This document shows, one piece after another, positions 6,976-14,085 of a stretch of 51,287 nt of DNA (the stretch's first letter is position 1; every line of letters begins with the position of its first letter). The translations under genes were made by a program, and so were the position numbers. Source of the stretch: an uncultured Collinsella sp. (GTDB taxonomy: Bacteria; Actinomycetota; Coriobacteriia; Coriobacteriales; Coriobacteriaceae); the NCBI GenBank assembly GCA_900551665.1, contig URWW01000012.1, positions 1 through 51,287 on the forward strand, written 5' to 3'. The notes below the pieces were generated by a model. The model made no database searches, was not told the DNA's origin, and worked only from the letters and a program-made list of their open reading frames with translations.

Positions 6976-8043
6976 ATGAAGCACATCCTCTTGATCGCCA
7001 CCGGCGGCACCATCGCCTCCGCCGAGGACGGCAACGGTCTCTCCCCCGCTCTCACCGGCGAGGAGCTCGCTCGCAGCGTGCCCGAGATCGAAGGCCTGTG
7101 CGAACTCGACATCGTGCAGCCCATGAACATCGACAGCACCAATATGCGCCCCGCCGACTGGCTGCGCATCGCCGAGGTCATCCACGAGAACTACGACACG
7201 CACGATGGCTTTGTGGTCCTGCACGGCACCGACACCATGTCCTACACCGCGGCGGCGCTCTCCTACCTCATTCAGGACAGCCCCAAGCCCATCGTGCTCA
7301 CCGGCTCCCAACAGCCCATGGGCAACCCCTTCACCGATGCGAAGATCAACCTGTACCAAAGCCTCGTGTATGCCGTGTCCGACCGCTCGCGCGACGTGTC
7401 CATCGTGTTTGGCGGGTATGCAATCGCCGGCACGCGCGCCCGCAAGCAGCGCACCATGAGCTTCAACGCGTTCAACAGCATCAACTACCCCGTGTTGGCT
7501 TACCTGCGCCAGGACAAGGTCATCTGCAGCGGGTCGGCCGCCGTGTCCGCCGGCCCGGCCGAGTGCGATTGCGCCGGGGACGGTGCCGCGCGCGCTGCCG
7601 ACGGCGCTCTCGACGAGCCCCGTTTCTACACCGAACTCAACAGCCGTGTGTGCGCCCTCAAGCTCACGCCCGGCCTCACGCCCGACATCTTCCGTCTGCT
7701 CAAGCCCGATTACGACGCCGTGATCCTCGAGACCTTCGGTATGGGCGGCGTGCCCGAGCGGGGCGCCGACGGCGCTTCCTATCAGGAGGCCATCTTTGAC
7801 TGGGTCGATTCCGGCCGCACCGTGGTCATGACCACGCAGGTGCCCGAGGAAGGCCTGGACCTGGGCGTATATGAGGTCGGCCGCGCATATGCCGAGCACC
7901 CTGGAATCCTCAAGGGCGGCGACATGACCACCGAGGCGCTCGTGGCCAAGACCATGTGGGCGCTCGGGCAGACGCGCGATGCCGACGAACTGCAGCGCCT
8001 GTTCTACTGCCCCATCAACCACGACCGCGTGGACGAATGGTAA
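6976..8043 (+). CDS. ansA: L-asparaginase, type I (cytoplasmic)
   Basis: The enzyme hydrolyses L-asparagine to aspartate and ammonia. The first catalytic Thr lies in TGGTIAS (residues 9-15) and the second catalytic Thr and Asp in HGTDT (83-87). No signal peptide is present, so it is the cytoplasmic, lower-affinity type. Length (355 residues) is normal. An AAAGGAG ribosome site precedes the ATG by seven bases. Residues about 195-215 (PAECDCAGDGAARAADGAL) form an Ala/Gly-rich insertion not typical of the family, probably a surface loop. The gene is divergent from guaA across 243 bases, and a strong terminator follows at 8140-8180. A second copy of its last 20 or so bases occurs at 10625-10668. 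Confidence 0.95.
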   Translation: MKHILLIATGGTIASAEDGNGLSPALTGEELARSVPEIEGLCELDIVQPMNIDSTNMRPADWLRIAEVIHENYDTHDGFVVLHGTDTMSYTAAALSYLIQDSPKPIVLTGSQQPMGNPFTDAKINLYQSLVYAVSDRSRDVSIVFGGYAIAGTRARKQRTMSFNAFNSINYPVLAYLRQDKVICSGSAAVSAGPAECDCAGDGAARAADGALDEPRFYTELNSRVCALKLTPGLTPDIFRLLKPDYDAVILETFGMGGVPERGADGASYQEAIFDWVDSGRTVVMTTQVPEEGLDLGVYEVGRAYAEHPGILKGGDMTTEALVAKTMWALGQTRDADELQRLFYCPINHDRVDEW

Positions 8044-8065
8044 GCCGCGCGGAGTAGCACGACGC
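8022..8065. repeat. 44-bp direct repeat, copy 1 (end of ansA)
   Basis: This segment covers the last seven codons and stop of ansA plus 22 further bases. It is repeated at 10625-10668 with 43 of 44 bases identical and in the same direction. The two copies enclose the MerR-like and GTPase genes. Confidence 0.9.
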
Positions 8066-8139
8066 GGGCATCGGGCCTGCTCGTCATCTTCGCATGAACG
8101 TCCACCACCCTATCGACCATACAAAATTAGCCACGCTAT

Positions 8140-8180
8140 GCGGCCCCTACGCCATATAAGGCGAGAGGCCGCTTTTTTTT
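8140..8180 (+). terminator. Intrinsic terminator of ansA
   Basis: GCGGCC (8140-8145) pairs with GGCCGC (8167-8172), extended inside by CTACGCC/GGCGAG, and is followed by eight T residues. It is a standard intrinsic terminator about 100 bases after the ansA stop. Confidence 0.85.
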
Positions 8181-8482
8181 CTTCATGTACGCGCCCCAAT
8201 GCGCTCGCCCCCAACGCAAGCCATCTCATCTGCCATCGGCTCGACCGACAGTCCATGTTCCGGCAAGCCGCACGAACGTCCCTCGCGATTTTTACAAGCC
8301 CTCTTACGACGAGGCAACCGCCCGTCATGGATCCAGCCAAAGGAGGGCCAATGAACATGAACCGCAACCTCAGCGCCATTTCGACACGCGCGGCACCAAC
8401 CGCTTGGGCGCGCACGCCACAGCCAAGCGCGCTTGCTGTTCAACCGTTGAACAGCTTTTGTAGAAATGGAAAGGGGGTGGCC
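8181..8482. other. Leader of the MerR-like gene; possible upstream start
   Basis: About 300 bases with no separate gene. It contains the operator-like palindrome at 8435-8455. An ATG at 8351 has a perfect AAAGGAGG ribosome site and is in frame with the MerR-like gene 44 codons downstream, so it could be an alternative start giving an N-terminal extension (MNMNRNLSAIST), or a leader peptide. I see no other feature. Confidence 0.45.
8435..8455. promoter_or_regulatory. 21-bp palindrome, probable operator
   Basis: GCTGTTCAAC-C-GTTGAACAGC is a perfect 10-bp inverted repeat with one central base, 28 bases before the ATG at 8483. A palindrome at this place before a MerR-like gene suggests autoregulation. 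The trailing CTTTTG is too short for a good terminator. Confidence 0.55.
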
Positions 8483-9463
8483 ATGAACGAGGACGCCAAC
8501 ACTCGCATCGGATGGAAGTGTTCGCAGGTAGAACGCCTCACCGAGCTACCCCGCCGCGACATCCAGCGTGCCTGCTACAACGGCAAGGGAGGCGCCGATA
8601 TCCTTCAGCCCCAAGACAGCGCCTGGGGTCGCAGGAATTACAGCGTGCACGACCTCGCTTACCTCATGCTCGTCAAGCTGAATCGTGACAAGGGGCTCAC
8701 GCTCCCTCAGATCAAACACCTGCTGACTCACCTGCACTCGTCCAGCGATGTTGCTGCGGCCCTCTCCGAATGGGAATGTCGCCTTAGCGAAGAACTCGAT
8801 GGCGCTCTCACCAAACTCAACAAGGTGAAGCTTCTAAAATGCATGCTTTCTTGCGACCCGGATGCGGAAGACAAGACATCCCAACAACTACTGACCTGGA
8901 TGATTGACCAGGCTATATGCCGAGACATCCTCGATAACAGCGACCCTTCCCACCTCACTTCCAGCCGCGGCACTGAATTCGGGTCGAGCCCCCATTTCGG
9001 CAAGAGCCCCCAAGGCCCCATGGCATCTGCCGAAAGCACCGCGGCGCTACTCGATCGGATACTCGACACACCCGGCATGGATCTCGCCATGGACCTTTGG
9101 GGAGGGCCGGGTTCATTCGATGCGATAGCAGAACAGCCCCGCAACACTAAAGACGCTGACGAGAACATCCAAAACGACGCGTCGACATGCGATGGAGCCC
9201 CGACATGTTATGCACAACCTCCGCGGCCGCACGCCCGCCCGCAGCACCCCTCCACCGATTCGCATGAGAAGCTGCCCACCCCGTGCACTATCGTCAGTAC
9301 CATCTCAATTAACCCTCCCCCATGTAAGGAGCATCATGAAAAAGGGAAACGTACTCGTAATAGGCAATTCAGGCGTTGGCAAGTCAATGCTCATCAATGC
9401 CGTGCTCGGCGAATCCGTCGCAAAGACCGGCATCGGCACCAAGGGAACAACGGTGGAAGTTGA
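8483..9463 (+). CDS. MerR-like transcriptional regulator
   Basis: Residues about 8-80 (IGWKCSQVERLTELPRRDIQRACY ... NYSVHDLAYLMLVKLNRDKGLTLPQIKHLL) fit the MerR winged-helix domain: a helix-turn-helix, the wing with the RxYS-type turn, then the second helical pair. Residues about 85-125 are helical and may form the dimer coil. The remainder, about 200 residues, is low in recognisable structure. The ATG has a GGAAAGGGGG ribosome site. The frame runs on to 9463 and thus overlaps the GTPase gene by 128 bases; the last 40 residues are Arg/His-rich and read like an out-of-frame shadow, so the natural stop may have been lost by a frameshift. Probably regulates itself and the GTPase gene. An alternative start is 8351. 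Confidence 0.65.
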   Translation: MNEDANTRIGWKCSQVERLTELPRRDIQRACYNGKGGADILQPQDSAWGRRNYSVHDLAYLMLVKLNRDKGLTLPQIKHLLTHLHSSSDVAAALSEWECRLSEELDGALTKLNKVKLLKCMLSCDPDAEDKTSQQLLTWMIDQAICRDILDNSDPSHLTSSRGTEFGSSPHFGKSPQGPMASAESTAALLDRILDTPGMDLAMDLWGGPGSFDAIAEQPRNTKDADENIQNDASTCDGAPTCYAQPPRPHARPQHPSTDSHEKLPTPCTIVSTISINPPPCKEHHEKGKRTRNRQFRRWQVNAHQCRARRIRRKDRHRHQGNNGGS

Positions 9464-10553
9464 GCTCTACGACAATGAGACTGCGCCGTTTCGCGTCCTC
9501 GACACACAGGGCTTCGAACCGTCGTTCATACGACGCCATCAGGCTATCCACGAGATCAACGAATGGTCGAAGTCCAGCGTGTCTGGCGATGAGAACCACG
9601 AAATAAACGTCATATGGTTCTGTGTCGACGGCACGGCGGGCAAACTGTTCCCCCAGACTATCAAAGCCCTGTCCAAAGCGACGAAAATGTGGAAGAGCGT
9701 CCCGGTGATCGTGGTGATCACGAAATCCTTCTCGAAGCCGGAGAGAGATGCCAATATCGCGCTTGTCCAAAACGCATTTGCAACCCAAAAGCGCTTCACG
9801 AACAACCTGAAGGCAATCCTGCCCGTGGTGTCATCCCCCTATTACATCGACGAAGACACCTTTGCCCCACCATACGGCATTTCCGAGCTCATCGAAGCAA
9901 CCAACAATGCCATGCCCGAAGGATTCCAGGCTGCGAAGAAGGACATCTCGGCGTTCACGCTCACCCGTAAAAGAGCTTTGTCCCACAGCATCGTGATTGC
10001 GTCTTCAACGGCTGGCGCCGCAATTGGTGCGGCCCCTATTGGTATGTCGGACGCATTGCCGCTCTCCGCACTCGAGTTTGCCGAGGTTAACGCCATTGCG
10101 GCGGTGTACGGTGTAACAAAATACAAAGATTCGGCGGACCTCGTTCAGCAACTCGTCGAAACCGGAACCGCCAGTATGGCTGCAAAGGCCGCCATCAGCG
10201 CCCTCAAAGCAATTCCCGCCGTCAATATCGCCGCATCGACGCTGAACGCGATCATTGCCGCTTCGTTCGTTGCGGCGATCGGAGAGACTGCCAAGTCGGT
10301 GTTCGAATCCGTCTATCTGGGAGAGAAGTCCCCAAGCGACATTGCGTGGGCGCGCAAGCTCGCTGAGGATCAGCTCACAAAGAACATGGTCACCTCGTTG
10401 ACTAAGGAGCTTCCCGGGCTCTTGGCCAAGTTGGACAACGTTCCCATGGATCAATTGATCAAGGAGGTCATAGAGCTGCTCATCTCGACATTCAATTCAA
10501 AGGAAGCCGAGGAAAGGCATCCCAAACAGGCCGAGGTCAAACCCGCCCAGTAA
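9336..10553 (+). CDS. P-loop GTPase with C-terminal DUF697-like membrane domain
   Basis: The N-terminal 190 residues form a small GTPase of the Era/TrmE class: G1 GNSGVGKS (residues 10-17), a switch threonine in GTKGTT, G3 DTQG (56-59) and a G4-like ITKS (about 128) in place of NKxD. Residues about 220-330 alternate hydrophobic Ala/Ile-rich helices with the pattern AAPIGMSDALPLSALEFAEVNAIAAVYG, which resembles the DUF697 domain found behind such GTPases and thought to touch the membrane. The tail is charged. ATG 9336 is chosen because AAGGAG lies six bases before it and the P-loop starts within ten residues. It probably forms a unit with the MerR-like gene. The role is unknown; related GTPases act in membrane stress and contact-dependent systems. 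G+C is lower than in neighbours. Confidence 0.8.
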   Translation: MKKGNVLVIGNSGVGKSMLINAVLGESVAKTGIGTKGTTVEVELYDNETAPFRVLDTQGFEPSFIRRHQAIHEINEWSKSSVSGDENHEINVIWFCVDGTAGKLFPQTIKALSKATKMWKSVPVIVVITKSFSKPERDANIALVQNAFATQKRFTNNLKAILPVVSSPYYIDEDTFAPPYGISELIEATNNAMPEGFQAAKKDISAFTLTRKRALSHSIVIASSTAGAAIGAAPIGMSDALPLSALEFAEVNAIAAVYGVTKYKDSADLVQQLVETGTASMAAKAAISALKAIPAVNIAASTLNAIIAASFVAAIGETAKSVFESVYLGEKSPSDIAWARKLAEDQLTKNMVTSLTKELPGLLAKLDNVPMDQLIKEVIELLISTFNSKEAEERHPKQAEVKPAQ

Positions 10554-10583
10554 CCATAATCGTGCCTAGTGCCAAACCTAAAA

Positions 10584-10626
10584 CGGGCACCTCAATTTAG
10601 GGACTGTCCCTAAATTGAGGTGCCCG
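10584..10626. repeat. Perfect 43-bp palindrome (dispersed family A)
   Basis: Two 21-base arms are exact reverse complements around one central T. The inner core, CTCAATTTAGGGAC and its complement, returns at 28141-28173 and 30229-30259. The palindrome ends two bases inside the right-hand ansA repeat. It could fold as a hairpin and end the GTPase transcript, but it has no T run. Confidence 0.9.
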
Positions 10627-10668
10627 ACCGCGTGGACGAATGGTAAGCCGCGCGGAATAGCACGACGC
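10625..10668. repeat. 44-bp direct repeat, copy 2 (copy of the ansA end)
   Basis: 43 of 44 bases match 8022-8065, including the final ansA codons and stop, but no ansA sequence precedes it. It marks the right-hand border of the segment carrying the MerR-like and GTPase genes. Confidence 0.9.
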
Positions 10669-10685
10669 CGACGCAAAGCGACGAC

Positions 10686-11201
10686 TTACACGCGCATCGC
10701 CACGGCCGCGTTCAGCGCATGCACGAGGCCGCTCATGGCGCGGTCGAAAAACGTCTGCTCCGCCGCCACTGAGGCATCGATTCCCGCACCGTGAAGAGCA
10801 AGGGCCCTACCTGCGCTCATCATGGCCTCGCAATCCCTCGGCGTGACGGCGATCACCACGGCGTGCTCCAACGTCGTGCCCCGCTGCGCGCAAAAGCGCG
10901 CAAGGGCCTCGGCACGGGCCGCAGCCACCGTGAACGGGGCATCGGGTTCGCTCGCGGGACCCTCATCATCCGCAAGGACAGTCGCAGGGATATCGTGCTC
11001 GGCAAGCTGCGCACACAAGGGCTCGGCAAGCTCATGCGTGAACACCGCAATCGCATAACCCGCATCGCGCGCCCATCGTAGAGCGCCCAACTCGCACTCA
11101 GAGAGCGGGTCCTCGTCAACGCCAAAGGCCAGCACCGACGGCGTGGGCAAAAACCGCCCTCCCCGTACGACCTCAAACGCCCGCTCTTTTGCCCTCGACA
11201 T
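10686..11201 (-). CDS. HAD-like protein, catalytic motif degenerate
   Basis: The 171-residue protein has the layout of a Cof-type HAD phosphatase: a first strand ending VLAFGVDEDPLSECELGALRWARDAGYAIAVFTHE, equivalent to motif I, the following helix and motif II, and near the C terminus VVIAVTPRDCEAMMSAGRALALHGAG, like the motif IV region. The nucleophile pair DxDxT is replaced by GVDEDP and the overall length is below the usual 260-280 residues because a cap domain is missing, so it may be non-catalytic or a different activity. The ATG at 11201 is preferred over an upstream TTG because GGAGG sits seven bases before it. It faces the XRE gene and overlaps nothing. Confidence 0.6.
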   Translation of the reverse strand: MSRAKERAFEVVRGGRFLPTPSVLAFGVDEDPLSECELGALRWARDAGYAIAVFTHELAEPLCAQLAEHDIPATVLADDEGPASEPDAPFTVAAARAEALARFCAQRGTTLEHAVVIAVTPRDCEAMMSAGRALALHGAGIDASVAAEQTFFDRAMSGLVHALNAAVAMRV

Positions 11202-11305
11202 GGCTGCACCTCCGCTCAACGAGTTTTCCTACTTATCCCCCAACACGCCGGCATCCCACCCGTGCGCTGAGTTTTCTTGGAATCGCTATGGGTAATGACC
11301 AGTTT

Positions 11306-11321
11306 GTAAAGCGCGCTTTAC
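11306..11321. promoter_or_regulatory. 16-bp perfect palindrome, probable XRE operator
   Basis: GTAAAGCGCGCTTTAC is a perfect palindrome 34 bases before the XRE gene at 11355. Small Cro/CI-type regulators usually bind such sites to control themselves, so this is the natural operator candidate. Confidence 0.6.
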
Positions 11322-11354
11322 ATCTTAGCGCTTCGCCGCGGGCATGCTCGAACC

Positions 11355-11564
11355 ATGAATGCGACCGCGCGACAGAGACTGGGCGAGAACCTCATCGCCA
11401 TCCGCAAGACCTCGGGTTTGACCAAGGTCGACTTCGCCTTGCAGCTTGGCATCAGCCGCGTGCTTCTTGACCTCATCGAAAGCGGCAACAGCAACCTCAA
11501 GCTCTCCACCCTCGAGCAAATCGCCGAACGCCTCGGTGTCCAGCCCTGGGAGCTCATCCGATAA
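11355..11564 (+). CDS. Small XRE-family (Cro/CI) transcriptional regulator
   Basis: The 69-residue protein is just one helix-turn-helix domain: LGENLIAIRKTSGLTKVDFALQLGISRVLLDLIESGNSNLKLSTLEQIAERLGVQ contains the five helices of the Cro/CI fold, with the recognition helix at about SRVLLDLIESG. There is no effector or dimerisation domain, so it binds as a simple dimer. No clear ribosome site precedes the ATG, which suggests a leaderless or weakly translated message. A palindrome lies just upstream and is the likely autoregulatory site. It could be an antitoxin-like or phage-derived regulator, but no toxin partner is adjacent. A GGCGGG/CCCGCC hairpin follows the stop. Confidence 0.8.
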   Translation: MNATARQRLGENLIAIRKTSGLTKVDFALQLGISRVLLDLIESGNSNLKLSTLEQIAERLGVQPWELIR

Positions 11565-11603
11565 AGAAAAGGCGGGCACCTCCTCGGCACCCGCCCAAAT
11601 GTT

Positions 11604-11628
11604 GCAATTTGTACCTGTCCCCAATTGC
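11604..11628. repeat. Dispersed repeat, family B
   Basis: GCAATTTGTACCTGTCCCCAATTGC has ends that are inverted repeats (GCAATT/AATTGC). The same word, with small changes, occurs at 13317-13340, 15501-15522 (inverted), 15583-15605 and 17610-17636 (inverted), always between genes. Confidence 0.8.
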
Positions 11629-11642
11629 GCCGGGGCAGGGCG

Positions 11643-13145
11643 CTAGCGCAGGGCGCCGCCCATGTACTCCTCGAGGTAGCGGAAGAACTCCTCGCGGCTC
11701 ATGCCGGTTCCGGCACCGGGGCCGTCGGACGTGTCCTCCTGCTCGGCCTGCAGGGCCTCATCCGACCCGAGAGTCACCTTGACCTCGGTTTCCTCCTTGC
11801 CGCGCACGACCGTCAAGGTCACCTCGTCACCCACCTCATGCTCACGCAAGGCGATGATCAGGCCGTCCGCCGAGGCGATGCCCTCGCCGTCGACGGCGGT
11901 GACGATATCGCCCTTCTGGATACCAGCCTGGGCAGCCGGACCGTCGGCGGTGACCTCCGCCACATATGCGCCGCTATCGACCGCCAGCTCGTTCGTGCGG
12001 GCGTTGTAGGCATTCACGCTCATCAGGGAAACACCCAGGTACGGATGGACCGGGGTCTCGCCATCGATGATCTGGTTGGCGATGTTGATGGCGTAATTCA
12101 CCGGGATCGCAAAGCCAACGCCCGAACTGGAGCCAGAATAGGACTCGATGACCGAGTTGATGCCGATGAGATGACCCTTATCGTTGACGAGCGCACCGCC
12201 GGAGTTGCCGGGGTTGATGGCCGCATCGGTCTGGATCATGTTCGCGTAGATGGAGGTGCCGGTGGCGCTCTGAAGGGCGGTGGAGCGGTAGAGTGCGGAG
12301 ACGATACCCGTGGACACGGACTGCTCGTTACCGAAGGGACTGCCGATGGCCATGACCCACTCGCCCACCGCGATGTCGTCGGAATCGCCGACCTCGATGG
12401 GGGTGAGCTTGGCGCTCGTGGGATCCTTGAGGCGAATGACCGCCAGGTCGCTGGACTCGTCCGCGCCGACGAGCTCCGCCTCGTAGCTGTTGCCGTCGTC
12501 GGTGTTCACCACGAGCGCGGTCGCACCCTGAACGACGTGATAGTTCGTAAGGATGTTGCCGTCGGTGTCCAAAATCACGCCGCTGCCGATGCCGCCGGAG
12601 TTCTCATCCTCGCCCTGAGCGGTGATGGACACGACGGAGGGCAGCGCCTTTGCCGCCACAGCCTCGGACAGTGTGGTGTCCTCGGGGTTGATATCGATCG
12701 TTTGCGGGGTGCCGGAGGTGCCGGCAGTCTCGACGTTCGAATCGGTGATGCGGAACGCGCCGGACATGACGAGCGCGATGACCAGCACCGCACCGACCAC
12801 CAGGCCGGCGAAGGACGCCAGGAAGATGGGGAGCTTCTTGCTCTTGGTCTTGACCACGGTGCGGGTCTCGGTGTGCGTGGACCCATGGGCCTGCGCGTCC
12901 TGGCCGGCGGCGTGCTGGCCCTGGGAATACGAGTAATCCACCGGGGGGACCTGACGGGTGGAGCCAGCGGCGGTGGGGTTGCCGGGATCGACGGGAATGT
13001 GCGCCGCGGTATGGGCGTTTGCATTGCCGGACGCAGCACCTGCGGGCTCGACAGGCGTGGGCTCGACCTCGAGACGCGGCTGCGAGGACGGGCGCTGCTC
13101 CGATCCAAGGCCCTCGGGGCGCTGAGGGGTCTTTTCTTCACTCAT
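11643..13145 (-). CDS. HtrA/DegP-type membrane-anchored serine protease with PDZ domain
   Basis: This protease degrades or processes misfolded proteins at the cell surface. Residues 1-104 are a Pro/Gln/Gly-rich cytoplasmic tail; one membrane helix follows (LPIFLASFAGLVVGAVLVIALVMSGAF, about 105-131). The S1C trypsin-like domain shows the triad His203 (TNYHVV), Asp233 (SDLAVIRL) and Ser315 (NPGNSGGAL). A single PDZ domain covers about 390-470, and the C terminus ends in an acidic linker and EEYMGGALR. The 500-residue length and single PDZ match actinobacterial HtrA proteins. The ATG at 13145 has AAAGGA eight bases upstream; an in-frame ATG eight codons earlier has a poor site. It is transcribed alone, with a plausible promoter at 13231-13258. 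Confidence 0.93.
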   Translation of the reverse strand: MSEEKTPQRPEGLGSEQRPSSQPRLEVEPTPVEPAGAASGNANAHTAAHIPVDPGNPTAAGSTRQVPPVDYSYSQGQHAAGQDAQAHGSTHTETRTVVKTKSKKLPIFLASFAGLVVGAVLVIALVMSGAFRITDSNVETAGTSGTPQTIDINPEDTTLSEAVAAKALPSVVSITAQGEDENSGGIGSGVILDTDGNILTNYHVVQGATALVVNTDDGNSYEAELVGADESSDLAVIRLKDPTSAKLTPIEVGDSDDIAVGEWVMAIGSPFGNEQSVSTGIVSALYRSTALQSATGTSIYANMIQTDAAINPGNSGGALVNDKGHLIGINSVIESYSGSSSGVGFAIPVNYAINIANQIIDGETPVHPYLGVSLMSVNAYNARTNELAVDSGAYVAEVTADGPAAQAGIQKGDIVTAVDGEGIASADGLIIALREHEVGDEVTLTVVRGKEETEVKVTLGSDEALQAEQEDTSDGPGAGTGMSREEFFRYLEEYMGGALR

Positions 13146-13230
13146 GAACGGTCCTTTCAACGTCTTCATACTCCAACGTTGTACCCCAAAAGCGCAGCTC
13201 CGCCCAGCATGAGCGACGGAGCTTAATCAA

Positions 13231-13258
13231 GTTGTAAGTTGCGTTAAGAATTTCTCAA
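13231..13258 (-). promoter_or_regulatory. Possible promoter of the htrA-type gene
   Basis: On the minus strand TTGAGA, a 16-base spacer and TACAAC precede the htrA start by about 85 bases. The match to a vegetative promoter is reasonable but not strict. Confidence 0.35.
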
Positions 13259-13316
13259 GCGTCTTGTTCTGGGGCCCTGTCCGCATCGCGACATTGCAAA
13301 CCCCATCGTTATTTGC

Positions 13317-13340
13317 GCAATTTGTACCTGGCACCAATTG
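13317..13340. repeat. Dispersed repeat, family B (variant)
   Basis: GCAATTTGTACCTGGCACCAATTG is the family B word with TGTCCCC changed to TGGCACC. It lies 21 bases beyond the stop of the regulator gene at 13361. Confidence 0.7.
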
Positions 13341-13360
13341 AGACGTAGCGCCGACTGAGG

Positions 13361-14023
13361 CTACTCCTTGAAGAGATAGCCGACGCCGCGGACGGTGGTG
13401 ATATGCGCGGCGATAAGGGGACCGACCTTGCTGCGGATACGGCGGATGTGGACGTCCACGGTACGGGTGCCGCCGCAGTACTCAAAGCCCCATACGCGAT
13501 GCAACAGGACCTCTCGGCTGTACGCGCGATTGGGGTGCGTGGCCAAAAAGCTCAACAGCGAATACTCCATGAGCGTGAGGTCGACAGGCTCGCCATCGAG
13601 CGATACCTGGTAGGTGGCAAGGTTGATGGTGAGGTTATCCACAGTGAGCACCTCATCGACCGGAGCGGCCTCGCACTCGCCCAAAAGCTGGCGCGCGCGG
13701 ACCTCAAGCTCGGCCTCTCCCGCGCCCGAGCAGATGAAATCGGCACGGACCTGGGAGGGAAGGCGCATCTCGGCGATATCTTCCTCGTCGACGACCAGCA
13801 GCATGGGCGCGCCGCCGCGCGACTCGAGCCACTTGGCCATGGCGTCCACACGATCGGGGCGAACGCCGTCGGCGTCGAGAACCAACAGGTCGAAGTCGTG
13901 CGCCGCGGCAGGCGAATCGGGCGTGGCAACGTGCACCTCGACGCCGAGAGACGTCGAGAGCGTCCTAATGAAGTCATGCAGCCGCGTTGTGCGGGCCATG
14001 AACAGCACTGTCTTTTCCGCCAT
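13361..14023 (-). CDS. GlnR-like orphan OmpR-family regulator, probable nitrogen regulator
   Basis: Residues about 1-115 form a receiver-like domain that keeps an Asp at position 50 (LLVLDAD) but lacks the N-terminal acidic pair and the usual Thr/Lys pattern, so normal phosphorylation is doubtful. Residues about 125-218 form an OmpR winged helix; VWGFEYCGGTRTVDVHIRRIRSKVG is the recognition helix and is strikingly like that of actinobacterial GlnR. GlnR proteins are orphan regulators with exactly this kind of receiver and control nitrogen genes including glnA. Here the gene follows glnA by 62 bases in the same direction, with GGAGG before the ATG, and no kinase is nearby. A GlnR-type box lies before glnA. 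The GlnR assignment is an inference from sequence likeness and position. Confidence 0.78.
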   Translation of the reverse strand: MAEKTVLFMARTTRLHDFIRTLSTSLGVEVHVATPDSPAAAHDFDLLVLDADGVRPDRVDAMAKWLESRGGAPMLLVVDEEDIAEMRLPSQVRADFICSGAGEAELEVRARQLLGECEAAPVDEVLTVDNLTINLATYQVSLDGEPVDLTLMEYSLLSFLATHPNRAYSREVLLHRVWGFEYCGGTRTVDVHIRRIRSKVGPLIAAHITTVRGVGYLFKE

Positions 14024-14085
14024 GAGCTCACCTCCGTAGGCGTCATCTTATCAAAACGGCGTGCGCCTCGAATCGCACGGGCCGG

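Noticed and set aside
6733..8022. Extension of the guaA frame through the antisense of ansA
   Set aside because: GuaA begins at MAQNASEQ as in the family; the upstream 430 residues are a shadow of ansA.
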